64,000 nucleotides of DNA from Chloroflexota bacterium (GTDB lineage: Bacteria > Chloroflexota > Anaerolineae > J036 > Brachytrichaceae). Both the position numbers and the translations under genes were made by a program. This document shows, in pieces, positions 1 to 8,295 of this stretch (position 1 is the first letter of the stretch; each line of letters opens with the position of its first letter). Below the pieces are notes generated by a model that was not told where the DNA came from, searched no databases, and saw only the letters and a list, made by a program, of their open reading frames with translations. The stretch lies in contig JAUQQA010000005.1 in assembly GCA_030550095.1 (NCBI GenBank), forward strand, positions 1 through 64,000, in the 5' to 3' direction.

Positions 1-88
1 ATTCCTGAGCGTGCCCCTGCGCAGCGATGCCGAGCGAGAGGGCTGCGCTGAAAAGGAAAGCGGCGACTTGCGTTCTTCTGCGGTTCAT
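1..88 (-). CDS. Secreted protein, N-terminal fragment
   Basis: Only the first 29 codons lie in the window; the gene runs off the left edge. The peptide starts MNRRRTQVAAFLFSAALS and ends near GHAQE. That is a positively charged N-terminus, a hydrophobic core and an Ala-X-Ala-like end, which is a typical Sec signal peptide. The start is supported by a GGAGG ribosome site 8-12 nt upstream (positions 96-100, read leftward). It is divergent from ffh. The mature domain is outside the window, so no function can be given. Confidence 0.6.
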   Translation of the reverse strand, partial: MNRRRTQVAAFLFSAALSLGIAAQGHAQE

Positions 89-170
89 GCTGTTTCCTCC
101 CACGCCCCAGAGTATGTAAGCGATCGCGGGCGCCTGCATGAAGATGCGCGAAGAAGGGTCTCAATGCGCC

Positions 171-176
171 TACAAT
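171..176 (+). promoter_or_regulatory. -10 box of ffh (leaderless type)
   Basis: TACAAT ends 8 nt before ATG 184, so transcription should start at or next to the start codon. No clear -35 hexamer is visible. Confidence 0.55.
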
Positions 177-183
177 CGGCGTG

Positions 184-1527
184 ATGTTCGACGCGCTGAC
201 CGATAAGCTGCAAGCGATCTTCGACCGCCTTAACCGCCGCGGTTACCTGAGCGAGCAAGACGTGGACGCCGCATTGCGCGAGGTGCGCGTGGCGCTGCTC
301 GAAGCCGACGTGAACTTTAAGGTGGTGAAGGACTTCCTCGCGCGCGTGCGCGAGCGCGCCGTCGGCGCCGAGGTGCACAAGAGCCTGACGCCCGGGCAAG
401 CCGTGATCAAGATCGTGCACGAGGAGCTGCTCAAAACGCTCGGCGAGGGCGGCAAGCTGGAGCTGGGCGGCCCGCCGCCGCGCGTGATCCTGTTGGTGGG
501 GTTGCAAGGCTCGGGCAAAACGACGACCGCCGCGAAGTTGGCGCTCTATCTGCGCAACCAGGGGCGCAAGCCGTTGCTCGTCGCCGCAGACGTGTATCGC
601 CCGGCTGCGATCACGCAACTGGAGACGCTCGGCAAGCAGCTCAACATCCCCGTGTTTGCCGAGGGCACGCAAACGCCCCCGCCAGACATCGCACAACACG
701 GCGTGCAGCGCGCAGTGCAGATCGCGGCTGATGTGGTGATCGTGGACACCGCCGGCCGCTTGCAGATTGACGAGGCGATGATGCAAGAGGTGGAGCAGGT
801 GAAGGCGCGCGTCAAGCCTGCCGAAGTGTTGCTCGTCGCCGATGCAATGACAGGTCAAGAAGCGGTGAACATCGCGGATGCGTTCAACAAACGCTTGGGG
901 CTGACGGGCTTGATCCTCACCAAGGTGGACGGCGACGCGCGCGGCGGCGCGGCAATCTCGATGCGCGCAGTGACGGGCGTGCCGATCAAGTTCCTCGGCA
1001 CCGGCGAGAAGCCCGATGCGCTTGAGCCGTTCCACCCTGATCGGCTTGCCTCACGCATCCTCGGCATGGGCGATGTGCTCACGTTGATCGAGCGCGCACA
1101 GCGCCAGTTCGACGAAGCCGAGGCAATGCGCACAGCAGAGAAGATGCTCGCTGCGCAGTTCGACCTCGAGGACTTTTTGCATCAATTGCGGCAGATGCGC
1201 AAGATGGGACCGCTCCACGAGCTGCTGGGCTTGATCCCAGGCACGCGCCAGATGTTGGCGCAGATCACGCCTGAGATGACCGAGCAGCGCCTGAAGCGCG
1301 TCGAGGCGATGATTTGCTCGATGACGCCCGAGGAGCGCCGCAATCCGGACATCCTCAACGCTTCGCGCAAGCGACGCATTGCGCGCGGCAGCGGCACAAC
1401 GGTGCAGGAGCTGAATCAAATGCTCAACCAGTTCCGCGAGGCGCAGCGCATGATGAAACAGCTAGCGGGCAACCCGCGCTTGCGCGCCTTGCTCGGCTTG
1501 GCGCAGCGCGCGCGTCCCAAGTCCTGA
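184..1527 (+). CDS. ffh: Signal recognition particle protein SRP54
   Basis: This GTPase binds 4.5S RNA and delivers ribosomes making membrane and secreted proteins to FtsY. The 447-residue length is normal. The order is a helical N domain, a G domain with the P-loop GLQGSGKTT near residue 106, DTAGRLQID and TKVDGDARGG, and a methionine-rich M domain ending in a basic tail. ATG 184 is chosen over GTG 181 because the upstream TACAAT predicts a transcript beginning at about 184 and there is no ribosome site. It converges on the prodomain gene, with 8 nt between the stops. Confidence 0.96.
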   Translation: MFDALTDKLQAIFDRLNRRGYLSEQDVDAALREVRVALLEADVNFKVVKDFLARVRERAVGAEVHKSLTPGQAVIKIVHEELLKTLGEGGKLELGGPPPRVILLVGLQGSGKTTTAAKLALYLRNQGRKPLLVAADVYRPAAITQLETLGKQLNIPVFAEGTQTPPPDIAQHGVQRAVQIAADVVIVDTAGRLQIDEAMMQEVEQVKARVKPAEVLLVADAMTGQEAVNIADAFNKRLGLTGLILTKVDGDARGGAAISMRAVTGVPIKFLGTGEKPDALEPFHPDRLASRILGMGDVLTLIERAQRQFDEAEAMRTAEKMLAAQFDLEDFLHQLRQMRKMGPLHELLGLIPGTRQMLAQITPEMTEQRLKRVEAMICSMTPEERRNPDILNASRKRRIARGSGTTVQELNQMLNQFREAQRMMKQLAGNPRLRALLGLAQRARPKS

Positions 1528-1535
1528 GGCAGGGA

Positions 1536-2003
1536 TCAACGCTTGGCGCGCGCGGTGATGAACTGCGGTTCGATGTTTTCGACCTCGGGGAGTCGGCATA
1601 GCGCATCGAGATTGCGCAGCGCAAGCGCGATGTTGCCGTTTGTGCTGCGCACCCAAGCTACGTGAGGCGCGTAGTCGGGCACGTCTTCGATCACGTAGCC
1701 AAGTTGGCGCAGTGTGGCAGCGTGCGCGCGCGCGTTGCTCCCCTCGTGGAAGCGCACGAATATGCGTCCTGTTGGCACAGCGATCGTGCCTTCGGCGATG
1801 TACACAGCGCACACGTCGTCGCGGTTGGGCGGGGTGCCGCGGTAAACGGCGAGTTGTTCCTCTTCGAGCATGAGGATGGGCAGGGCGTGTTTGGGCGCTG
1901 TGTTGAGCGGCTCTGCGTAGAGGTCGGCAGCGCGCCGATACGTGCGCTCGGGGTGAAGACGGCTCGCGCACACGTGCAGCGGAAACTCGCTCAGCGCGGG
2001 CAT
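1536..2003 (-). CDS. Stand-alone subtilisin-type prodomain protein
   Basis: This 155-residue protein has a C-terminal half that reads like the inhibitory propeptide of subtilases (the fervidolysin-type prodomain). It has a strand TGRIFVRFHEGS, a helix, then VIEDVPDYAPHVAW, a second helix and the closing motif EVENIEPQF. There is no protease domain, and none of the adjacent genes encodes one. The start is set at ATG 2003, because longer versions would run into ssrA and its promoter; TATCAT at 2022-2017 lies 14 nt upstream. No signal peptide is evident. It could be a protease inhibitor or intramolecular-chaperone homologue acting in trans. The fold assignment comes from motif reading only. Confidence 0.6.
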   Translation of the reverse strand: MPALSEFPLHVCASRLHPERTYRRAADLYAEPLNTAPKHALPILMLEEEQLAVYRGTPPNRDDVCAVYIAEGTIAVPTGRIFVRFHEGSNARAHAATLRQLGYVIEDVPDYAPHVAWVRSTNGNIALALRNLDALCRLPEVENIEPQFITARAKR

Positions 2004-2016
2004 TGCTAACGCTGCG

Positions 2017-2022
2017 ATGATA
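2017..2022 (-). promoter_or_regulatory. -10 box of the prodomain gene
   Basis: On the minus strand TATCAT ends 14 nt before ATG 2003. It is divergent from the ssrA promoter 11 nt away. Confidence 0.4.
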
Positions 2023-2032
2023 CAAGCGAAGC

Positions 2033-2038
2033 TATAAT
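2033..2038 (+). promoter_or_regulatory. -10 box of ssrA
   Basis: A perfect TATAAT lies 13 nt before the mature 5' end of tmRNA. The -35 region is weak. Confidence 0.65.
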
Positions 2039-2050
2039 ACGCAAGCCAAC

Positions 2051-2446
2051 GGGGATGATCGGTTTCGACGGACGTTGTCGTACCCGGGTGGCGAGCCGAG
2101 GTGCGCTCCTCGTAAATCAGCGCGCAGCACGGAAGTGCGAAGAAGATCAACTGGAATGCTGTCCCGATGGCGGCTTGATGCCGTCGGCAGCATCCGCAGC
2201 GAAGATGACTGCGGCGTCGCACATCGCCTCTCGCCGGCGGGTGATGATGCGGCGTGAGAAAGCCGGCGGGCGCTCCGCCGAGGCTCGTAGGCGGGTAAGC
2301 GCCGGCTGATCGCCAAACGCACGAGCTGGCGCGTGGTGAACCCTGTCGCTGGGGGTGCCGCGCGCGAGAACGAAACAGCGACTACGCTCGTAGGCACTCG
2401 AGGACGAGGCGTTACGGACCCGGGTTCGATTCCCGGCATCTCCACC
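2051..2446 (+). ncRNA. ssrA: tmRNA
   Basis: tmRNA rescues stalled ribosomes by acting first as tRNA-Ala and then as mRNA for a degradation tag. The 5' end is GGGGATGATCGGTTTCGACG, the universal tmRNA start. The 3' end has a T arm, GGGTTCGATTCCC, followed by CATCTCC, which pairs with the 5' GGGGATG to form the acceptor stem (one G-U pair). The discriminator A is followed by CC, and the full CCA is not encoded. Length is about 396 nt, normal for one-piece tmRNA. A TATAAT promoter and a strong terminator flank it. Confidence 0.95.
2137..2178 (+). other. tmRNA tag reading frame
   Basis: The resume codon is read as GCG at 2137. The frame gives A-KKINWNAVPMAA and stops at TGA 2176-2178. Thirteen residues is a normal tag length and the hydrophobic-Ala-Ala end fits ClpXP recognition, although Met replaces the usual Leu. 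The other frames lack a suitable stop and the AA end. Confidence 0.7.
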
Positions 2447-2461
2447 TTGCGAAAAAAGTTT

Positions 2462-2493
2462 AGCCCTCGTGCCCGCAAGGCACGAGGGCTTTT
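2462..2493 (+). terminator. Intrinsic terminator of ssrA
   Basis: A perfect 12-bp stem AGCCCTCGTGCC / GGCACGAGGGCT with loop CGCAA is followed by a T run. An A run on the other side (GAAAAAAG) makes it usable for the leftward fmdB-like transcript as well. Confidence 0.9.
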
Positions 2494-2505
2494 GTGTTGG
2501 GCGGC

Positions 2506-2739
2506 TCACCGTTTGCAAGTGCACCCGCTGCAGCCGCAGCCTGAGCTAGTGGGGGCAGGGGGCGCAAATTCGCCGCGGGGGATGTGCCCACCGACGCGGC
2601 TGTTGAAGCGCGAGAGCAAGCGCTGGGTGCGGCGCGTGCCGCATTGCGGGCAGGGCACGCGCTGCGCGGCTTCTCCCGAGCGCACGAGATGCTCGAAGAC
2701 AGCGCCGCACGCGCTACAGCGATACTCGTAGATCGCCAT
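2506..2739 (-). CDS. FmdB-family zinc ribbon protein
   Basis: A 77-residue protein beginning MAIYEYRCSACGAVFEHL with a second pair CPQCG, forming the CxxC...CxxC ribbon of the FmdB regulatory family. The C-terminus is Cys/Gly rich (GCGCSGCTCKR) and could bind another metal. The family is widespread and its biochemical role is poorly defined. The gene starts 3 nt after the stop of the sugar-binding protein gene, so it is probably the last gene of that leftward operon, which ends at the ssrA hairpin. Confidence 0.85.
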   Translation of the reverse strand: MAIYEYRCSACGAVFEHLVRSGEAAQRVPCPQCGTRRTQRLLSRFNSRVGGHIPRGEFAPPAPTSSGCGCSGCTCKR

Positions 2740-2742
2740 GCC

Positions 2743-3795
2743 TCAATCGCGCCAGTTGCCGGTCTCCCACTTCTTGAGGAAAACGTCCGCCTGCTCGGGC
2801 GTGGTGACGAGATCGAAGCCGGTGTCCACGAACGGCGGATACTCTTTCTTGTTCACCACGATATCGTAGAGGATGCCCACGGCGTCGTAGCCCCAGCCGT
2901 AGAACTTCTGCCCGATCAGCGCATGTACCAAGCCCTGCTTGAGCAAGCGCAGCTCGCTCTCCAGGATGTCCCATGCTACGGTCTTCATGCCGCGCTTGGC
3001 AGCCTCTTGGAACTTGGGCATGGCGTTGATGTCGCCGAAGAGAGGCCACGCGCCAGCCATGAAGTAGCCCGCAAGATCGGGGTTTGCCGTCAGGCGGTTC
3101 TCCACCACTTCGACGCCCTTCTGGATATCGTCGTAGCATGGGTCGGTGGCGACCCACTGCAGGCCGGCTGGGTCGGCAACCTCGCGGAAGGCTTTGATGC
3201 GCGCCTCGAGGTTCTGCGCGCCGGGCACGCCGGTGAGGATGGCGTAGGTCTTGTTGGCGCTATCCTTGAGCAGGTCCACCATGATCTCGGCGCCTTTGCG
3301 CGCGGCGGCTTCGTTGTCCAAGCTGTAGAAGGTGATGCGCTTGGAGTTGGGCGAGTCCGAGTCCCACGTGATCACAGGGATGCCCGAGTCCATGGCGCGG
3401 TCGATCACCGGCTTAAGCGCGTCGGGGTCGTTGCAAGAGATGCCCATGCCGTCCACCTTGCGCGCGATAGCTGCGTCGAGCAGCTCGGCTTGCTTTTGGG
3501 CGTCTGCCGTCTCTGGACCGACCCACTCCACGGTGATGCCGAGTTCTTTCGCTTTGTCCATCGCGCCGCGGCGCGCCACGTCGAACACGGGGTTGTTCAC
3601 CGCCTTGGGCGACCAGACGAAGGTCAGCGGCTTGGTGCCGGCTTGAGGCGCTTCGGTGGGTTGCTGGGGTTGTGGCTGCTGGGGTTGCTGCGGCGCAGCG
3701 GGTGGGGGTGCGGCGCAGCTTGCGAGCGCAACGGCGCCAGCGGTCAAACCAGCCGCGCGAAGAAACTCACGACGGGAAAGACGTTTGTTGGTCAT
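2743..3795 (-). CDS. Sugar ABC transporter substrate-binding lipoprotein (ribose/CUT2 type)
   Basis: This is the extracellular receptor of the importer encoded upstream. The 350-residue protein starts MTNKRLSRREFLRAAG, a twin-arginine motif followed by a hydrophobic stretch and the lipobox LASC, then a tether rich in Pro and Gln. The body is a periplasmic-binding-protein type I domain (PF13407-like), with AINNPVFDVARRGAMDKAKE-type N-terminal strands. The start is set by an AAGGAGGA ribosome site at 3803-3810. A 98-nt gap separates it from the permease gene. The sugar is not predictable. Confidence 0.88.
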   Translation of the reverse strand: MTNKRLSRREFLRAAGLTAGAVALASCAAPPPAAPQQPQQPQPQQPTEAPQAGTKPLTFVWSPKAVNNPVFDVARRGAMDKAKELGITVEWVGPETADAQKQAELLDAAIARKVDGMGISCNDPDALKPVIDRAMDSGIPVITWDSDSPNSKRITFYSLDNEAAARKGAEIMVDLLKDSANKTYAILTGVPGAQNLEARIKAFREVADPAGLQWVATDPCYDDIQKGVEVVENRLTANPDLAGYFMAGAWPLFGDINAMPKFQEAAKRGMKTVAWDILESELRLLKQGLVHALIGQKFYGWGYDAVGILYDIVVNKKEYPPFVDTGFDLVTTPEQADVFLKKWETGNWRD

Positions 3796-3893
3796 GGGTC
3801 TGTCCTCCTTGTGAATTGGCGTAACAACGGCGCGCAAGCGCACGCCGTTGCCTAGACTAGCGCAGGTTTAGGGATCGCGCAAGTGCGCGTGGT

Positions 3894-4919
3894 TTAGCTG
3901 CGTCGCTGGCGCAGGCGATCGATCAGCGCTGAGAGCAAGATGATGCCGCCGGTGAACGCCTGTTGCCAGTAGCTCTCCACGCGCAGCAGCACCAGCGCGT
4001 TGTTCAGCACGCCGATCAGCACTGCGCCAAGCACGGCGCCGAGCACCGTGCCGCGCCCACCTGCAAGGCTCACGCCGCCGATCACCGCCGAGGCGATCAC
4101 GTACAACTCGTAGCCGAGCGCTTGCGTTGGCGCAGAGACGCCCAGCCGCGCGACGACCAACACGCCGCCCACGCCAGCCAGCGCGCCGCACAACACATAG
4201 GTGAGCCATTTAATGCGGCTGACGGGTAAGCCAGTGAGCAGGGCGCTGGTCTCGTTGCCGCCAATGGCGTAGATATACGTGCCCCACACGTGGAACGCGA
4301 GGAACAACCCGACGATCACCGCGAGCGTTACCATGAACACCACAGGCACCGGCACAGGGCCGATGAACCCTTGTCCGAGGTTGGTGAACTCGATGGGGAA
4401 ATTGCGCACGGTTTGCCCGCTGGTCAGCCCGACGACGATGCCGCGCACCACGCCGAGCATGCCCAATGTGGCGATGAACGGCACGATGCGCAGCTTCACC
4501 ACCAAAAAGCCGTTGATCGCGCCGACCAAGGCGCCAGCGAGCACGCCGAGCGCAAACGCGACCGCTGGCGGCAGCCCGAAGCTGGGCAACTGGTAGGCAG
4601 TGGTTCCGCCGAGGCTCACCGCCATCGCCGCCACCAAGCCGCTGAACGCCATGGTGGAGCCGACCGAAAGGTCAATGCCACCAGCGATGATCACCAACGT
4701 CACGCCGAGCGCGGCGATCGCAATATCTGCGTTGTTGCGCAGGATGTTGAACAGGTTGCTCGGCGTGAGGAAGGCCTCGCTGCTTTGCGCGAGCACAAGC
4801 CCGAGCAGCAGCAGCAAGATGATGATGCTCGTCTCGGGGCGTTGTAGCACGCGCCGCCAGAGCGCGGGCGTGGGTTCTGCTTCTGGGCTTTTCTTCTCTG
4901 CAAGGACGGGAGTGCTCAT
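3894..4919 (-). CDS. Sugar ABC transporter permease (RbsC-like)
   Basis: A 341-residue integral membrane protein of the BPD_transp_2 family. The conserved segment GGIDLSVGSTMAFSGLV is the hallmark of ribose/xylose/galactose permeases, followed by multiple hydrophobic helices and a late GGRGTVLGAVLGAVLIG loop. The N-terminal 28 residues are hydrophilic and cytoplasmic. Its ATG overlaps the TGA of the ATPase gene in an ATGA junction, so translation is probably coupled. Confidence 0.93.
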   Translation of the reverse strand: MSTPVLAEKKSPEAEPTPALWRRVLQRPETSIIILLLLLGLVLAQSSEAFLTPSNLFNILRNNADIAIAALGVTLVIIAGGIDLSVGSTMAFSGLVAAMAVSLGGTTAYQLPSFGLPPAVAFALGVLAGALVGAINGFLVVKLRIVPFIATLGMLGVVRGIVVGLTSGQTVRNFPIEFTNLGQGFIGPVPVPVVFMVTLAVIVGLFLAFHVWGTYIYAIGGNETSALLTGLPVSRIKWLTYVLCGALAGVGGVLVVARLGVSAPTQALGYELYVIASAVIGGVSLAGGRGTVLGAVLGAVLIGVLNNALVLLRVESYWQQAFTGGIILLSALIDRLRQRRS

Positions 4920-6439
4920 CGGTTCACCACAGGCTCAAGCGTTTTGCCGCTCGCCAAGGCGAGCACGCGCTCTTGGGTGGCTTCGGCGCGCGAAAGCTCG
5001 CCGGCGAGCCGACCTTCGCACATGACCAAGATGCGGTCGCTCATCGCTAACACCTCGGGCAGCTCCGAGGAGATCATCAGGATCGCCATGCCGCGATGCG
5101 CGAGTTCGTCGATCAGCGCGTGGATCTCCGCCTTCGCGCCGACGTCAATCCCGCGCGTGGGTTCGTCGAGGATCAGCACCTTGAGCTGCGCGGCGAGCCA
5201 TTTCGCCAGCACCACTTTCTGCTGGTTGCCGCCAGAGAGCGCGTTGACGGGCAGATCCACGCGCGGTGGGCGCAGGTGCAGCTCCTGCGCAAAACGCATG
5301 GCGAGCGCATCCACCGCAGACCAGCGCACCACATGGCCGCCGAGCGCTAACTGGCGCAGCACGGCGAGCGCGGTGTTGTGCTTCACCGTCATGCCGAGCA
5401 CCAAGCCTTGCACCTTGCGATCTTCGGGCACGTAGCCGATGCCGAGGCGCAGCGCGTCCTGCGGGGAGCGGATGGTGACCGGCTTGCCGTGAAGGCGGAT
5501 CACGCCGCCGTCGAGCCGATCGGCGCCGAAGATCGCGCGCGCCACTTCTGTGCGTCCGGAGCCGACCAGCCCCGCCAGCCCCACCACTTCGCCAGCGCGC
5601 ACGTGGAACGAGATGTCGTGCAACACGCCACGCCGCCGCAGCCCTTGCACCTCGAGCACGACGTCGCCAGGTTGAGCGGGGCGCTTTGGATAGAGGTTCT
5701 CGATGGGGCGACCCACCATCAGCGCGATCATGCGCTCGTCGGTGGCTTCGTGGATCGGCAGTGCCCCAGCGTTGCGCCCATCGCGCAACACCACCACGCG
5801 GTCGCAGATGGCGCGCACCTCGTTGAGCCGGTGTGAGACGAACACCACGCCCAGCCCGCGCGCGCGCAGCCGATGCACGATCTCGAACAGGTGTTGCACC
5901 TCTTCGTCGGGCAGGGCGGATGTCGGCTCGTCCATCACGATCAGCTTGGCGTCGAGTGCCAGCGCCTTGGCGATCTCGGTGAGTTGCTGATAGGCCACCG
6001 AAAGCTCGCCAACTTTGCGGTTGGGGTCTAGGTTGTGGATGCCGAGTTGTTCGAGCAGGGCGCGCGTCTCGCGCTCACGTCGCGCGCGATCCACGAAGCC
6101 CAAGGCGCCGAGCACGCCGGGGCGCAACTGCGGATGATGCAGGAAGACGTTCTCGGCAACGGTCTGGTTCGGCGTGAGGTTAAGCTCTTGGTAAATCACC
6201 GCTACGCCGAGCCGTTGTGCGTCTGCCGGCGTGCGAATGATGACGGGCTGCCCGTCCCACAAGATCTCGCCAGCATCGCGCTGGTGCACACCAGCGAGAA
6301 TTTTGATGAGGGTGGATTTGCCGGCGCCGTTCTCGCCGATCAGCCCCACGACTTCGCCGCGGTCCACGTTGAAGTCCACACCGTCGAGCGCTTGGGTGCC
6401 GCCGAAGCGCTTGCGGATGCCGCGCATCTCGAGGAGCAT
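4916..6439 (-). CDS. Sugar ABC transporter ATP-binding protein (RbsA-like)
   Basis: A 507-residue protein with two ATPase domains, as in RbsA/MglA/XylG. The first domain has GENGAGKSTLIKILAG, LSVAYQQLTEIAKALAL and the Walker B segment VMDEPTS. The second has a degenerate P-loop (GLVGSGRTEVARAIFG), signature LSGGNQQKV and LILDEPTRGID. ATG 6439 is chosen because TACAAT at 6452-6447 predicts a transcript starting there and the product begins at the conserved MLLEMRGIRKRFGG. The longer reading frame upstream overlaps sppA and is not credible. It is first gene of the leftward importer operon. Confidence 0.94.
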   Translation of the reverse strand: MLLEMRGIRKRFGGTQALDGVDFNVDRGEVVGLIGENGAGKSTLIKILAGVHQRDAGEILWDGQPVIIRTPADAQRLGVAVIYQELNLTPNQTVAENVFLHHPQLRPGVLGALGFVDRARRERETRALLEQLGIHNLDPNRKVGELSVAYQQLTEIAKALALDAKLIVMDEPTSALPDEEVQHLFEIVHRLRARGLGVVFVSHRLNEVRAICDRVVVLRDGRNAGALPIHEATDERMIALMVGRPIENLYPKRPAQPGDVVLEVQGLRRRGVLHDISFHVRAGEVVGLAGLVGSGRTEVARAIFGADRLDGGVIRLHGKPVTIRSPQDALRLGIGYVPEDRKVQGLVLGMTVKHNTALAVLRQLALGGHVVRWSAVDALAMRFAQELHLRPPRVDLPVNALSGGNQQKVVLAKWLAAQLKVLILDEPTRGIDVGAKAEIHALIDELAHRGMAILMISSELPEVLAMSDRILVMCEGRLAGELSRAEATQERVLALASGKTLEPVVNR

Positions 6440-6446
6440 GACGTTG

Positions 6447-6452
6447 ATTGTA
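6447..6452 (-). promoter_or_regulatory. -10 box of the sugar ABC operon (leaderless type)
   Basis: On the minus strand TACAAT ends 8 nt before ATG 6439, so the operon mRNA probably begins at the start codon. Confidence 0.55.
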
Positions 6453-6471
6453 GAGTTGACGCGCGTTTTTG

Positions 6472-8211
6472 CTAGTGCACGGGCAACTCGAGCCAGGGTA
6501 ACACGCTCCAAGCGATGCTGCGTCGTAGCGCGGCGAGTGAGGTTGCGAGCGCGGCTGGCGAAGGGAGCAGCGTGCGCGTGGGCACGAGGGCGTGCAGATC
6601 GTAGAGCGGCGGGTCTGCGGGCAACCCAGCCAGTTGGCGCGCTTGTTCCACGGCGCTCGTGAAGTCGCCGAGCGCGTCCACCAGTTTGTGCGCATGCGCT
6701 TGTGCGCCGGTCCAAACGCGCCCGCCCGCGATCGCTTCAAGCTCGGCCTCGGCGATGGGGCGGTGTGTCGCCACGATGCGCTTGAAGTCTGCGTAGGCTT
6801 GGGCGACCTGCCGCTCGATCACCGCGCGGTGCGCCTCGTCGAGGGGGGCGGCGCTGGTGAAGAAATCGGCGTTGGCGCCGCGCTTGAGCACCGCGCGCCG
6901 AACCCCAAGGCGCTGCAACGCTGCTTCGACGTCGAAGCGCACAGCGAGCACGCCGATGCTGCCGGTGAGGGTGAGCGGCTGGGTGATGATGGATCGCGCT
7001 GGCGCAGCCACGTAGTAGCCACCCGAGGCGGCAATGCTGCTGAGATATGCCACGACGGGCTTGCGTCGGTTGACGCGCTGCACTTCGCGCGCGATGAGAT
7101 CGCTGGCGAGCGCTTCGCCGCCGTTAGAGTTGACCACCACCACAATCGCTGCGATGAGCGGATTCTGTTCCGCTGCGCGCAGCGCTTGGATCACAGCCGG
7201 CGCGCTAGCGATGCTGCGCCCGAACGCGGGAAGAGGGAGCGGCACGTTGCCCGGCACGATGGTGCCAGCGATGTGCACCACGCCAATGCCGCGCAAGGTG
7301 GGCGCGCGTTGGCGCAGCAACAGCGCCTTTTTCGCGGACTCAAGCGGCATGAGGCAGCGCGGCAGCGCTTCGGGTGGCGTGTTGTGTCCCAAGCGCGCCA
7401 GCAACGCGTGCGCCCAAGCAGGGCTTGGTGCTTGCGGCGCAGCCTTAGGCGGTTCGAGCAACGCCTCTAGCTCGTCCTCGTACGCCACTGCGTCAATCAA
7501 GCGCGCGGCAAGCGCCTCACGCGCGTTGAGCGGCGCGCCGTCAATCAGCGCGCGCACGGTAGGCTCGTCGAGGTTGCGCCCTTCGGCGATGCCACGCACC
7601 AGCTCGGCAAAGCGCGCCTCAAGCAGCCATTCCGCTTGCGCGCGTGATTCTGCGGAGAAGTCCGCGCGGGCGAACACATCGCCAGCAGATTTGAACGGCG
7701 AGACGCTCACCACTTCGGCGCGGATGCCAACCTGGGCGAGCGCATCGCGCAAGAAAAGGTATTCGCCCGCCACGCCGAGCACGTTCCATTGCCCGCTGGG
7801 CGGCATGAAGATGCGATCGCAAGCGCATGCAGCGTAGTACTGAAACGGACCGAACGTGGTTGCATAGGCGATCACCTGCTTGCCGGCGGCGCGCAAGCGC
7901 AAGATCGCAGCGCGCAGGCTTTGGAAGGTTGCGGCGCTTGCGGTGCACTCGAGCTTGATCACCACGCCGCGCACGCGCGGATCGTGTGCGATGCGCTCAA
8001 AGAGCGCAGCCAGCCGCTGCACAGTGAGCGGTCGTTCGCTGAGCGAGAAGCGGAACCAGCGCAGCCAACGCGCGGGAGAAGCCTCAGGGAGCACTTCTTC
8101 GAGGTTGCCCGCGAGTGTGATCAGCACGTAGGGGGTGATTGGGCGGCGCTTCCGCCGCGCGTTGCGCAGCGCGATCCACTGCGCCTGCACCCAGGCGCGT
8201 AACGGCCTCAT
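6472..8211 (-). CDS. sppA: Signal peptide peptidase SppA, long (67K) form
   Basis: A membrane serine protease that degrades cleaved signal peptides. The 579-residue protein has the two tandem S49 domains of the long form. The N-terminal domain contains the candidate general base Lys in SPFKSAGDVFAR. The C-terminal domain contains the nucleophile Ser in SSIAASGGYYVA, preceded by VVNSNGGEALASDLI. The N-terminus lacks a strong membrane helix, so membrane attachment is not obvious. The start is supported by TAGAAT at 8226-8221. It lies 32 nt upstream of the sugar ABC ATPase, which has its own promoter. Confidence 0.9.
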   Translation of the reverse strand: MRPLRAWVQAQWIALRNARRKRRPITPYVLITLAGNLEEVLPEASPARWLRWFRFSLSERPLTVQRLAALFERIAHDPRVRGVVIKLECTASAATFQSLRAAILRLRAAGKQVIAYATTFGPFQYYAACACDRIFMPPSGQWNVLGVAGEYLFLRDALAQVGIRAEVVSVSPFKSAGDVFARADFSAESRAQAEWLLEARFAELVRGIAEGRNLDEPTVRALIDGAPLNAREALAARLIDAVAYEDELEALLEPPKAAPQAPSPAWAHALLARLGHNTPPEALPRCLMPLESAKKALLLRQRAPTLRGIGVVHIAGTIVPGNVPLPLPAFGRSIASAPAVIQALRAAEQNPLIAAIVVVVNSNGGEALASDLIAREVQRVNRRKPVVAYLSSIAASGGYYVAAPARSIITQPLTLTGSIGVLAVRFDVEAALQRLGVRRAVLKRGANADFFTSAAPLDEAHRAVIERQVAQAYADFKRIVATHRPIAEAELEAIAGGRVWTGAQAHAHKLVDALGDFTSAVEQARQLAGLPADPPLYDLHALVPTRTLLPSPAALATSLAALRRSIAWSVLPWLELPVH

Positions 8212-8220
8212 ACGCGCAGC

Positions 8221-8226
8221 ATTCTA
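8221..8226 (-). promoter_or_regulatory. -10 box of sppA
   Basis: On the minus strand TAGAAT ends 10 nt before ATG 8211. It is divergent from the box at 8282-8287. Confidence 0.45.
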
Positions 8227-8281
8227 TGCGAAGGTGACGCAGAGCCGCGCTGAAAGATGAAACAAGCTTAAACCAAACAAG

Positions 8282-8287
8282 TACAAT
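8282..8287 (+). promoter_or_regulatory. -10 box of the metallo-hydrolase-fold gene
   Basis: TACAAT ends 9 nt before ATG 8296. Confidence 0.5.
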
Positions 8288-8295
8288 CCCGAACG

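Noticed and set aside
2584-3855. 423-codon open frame antisense to the sugar-binding protein
   Set aside because: It is a shadow of the minus-strand receptor gene, with no start signal and no recognisable domain.
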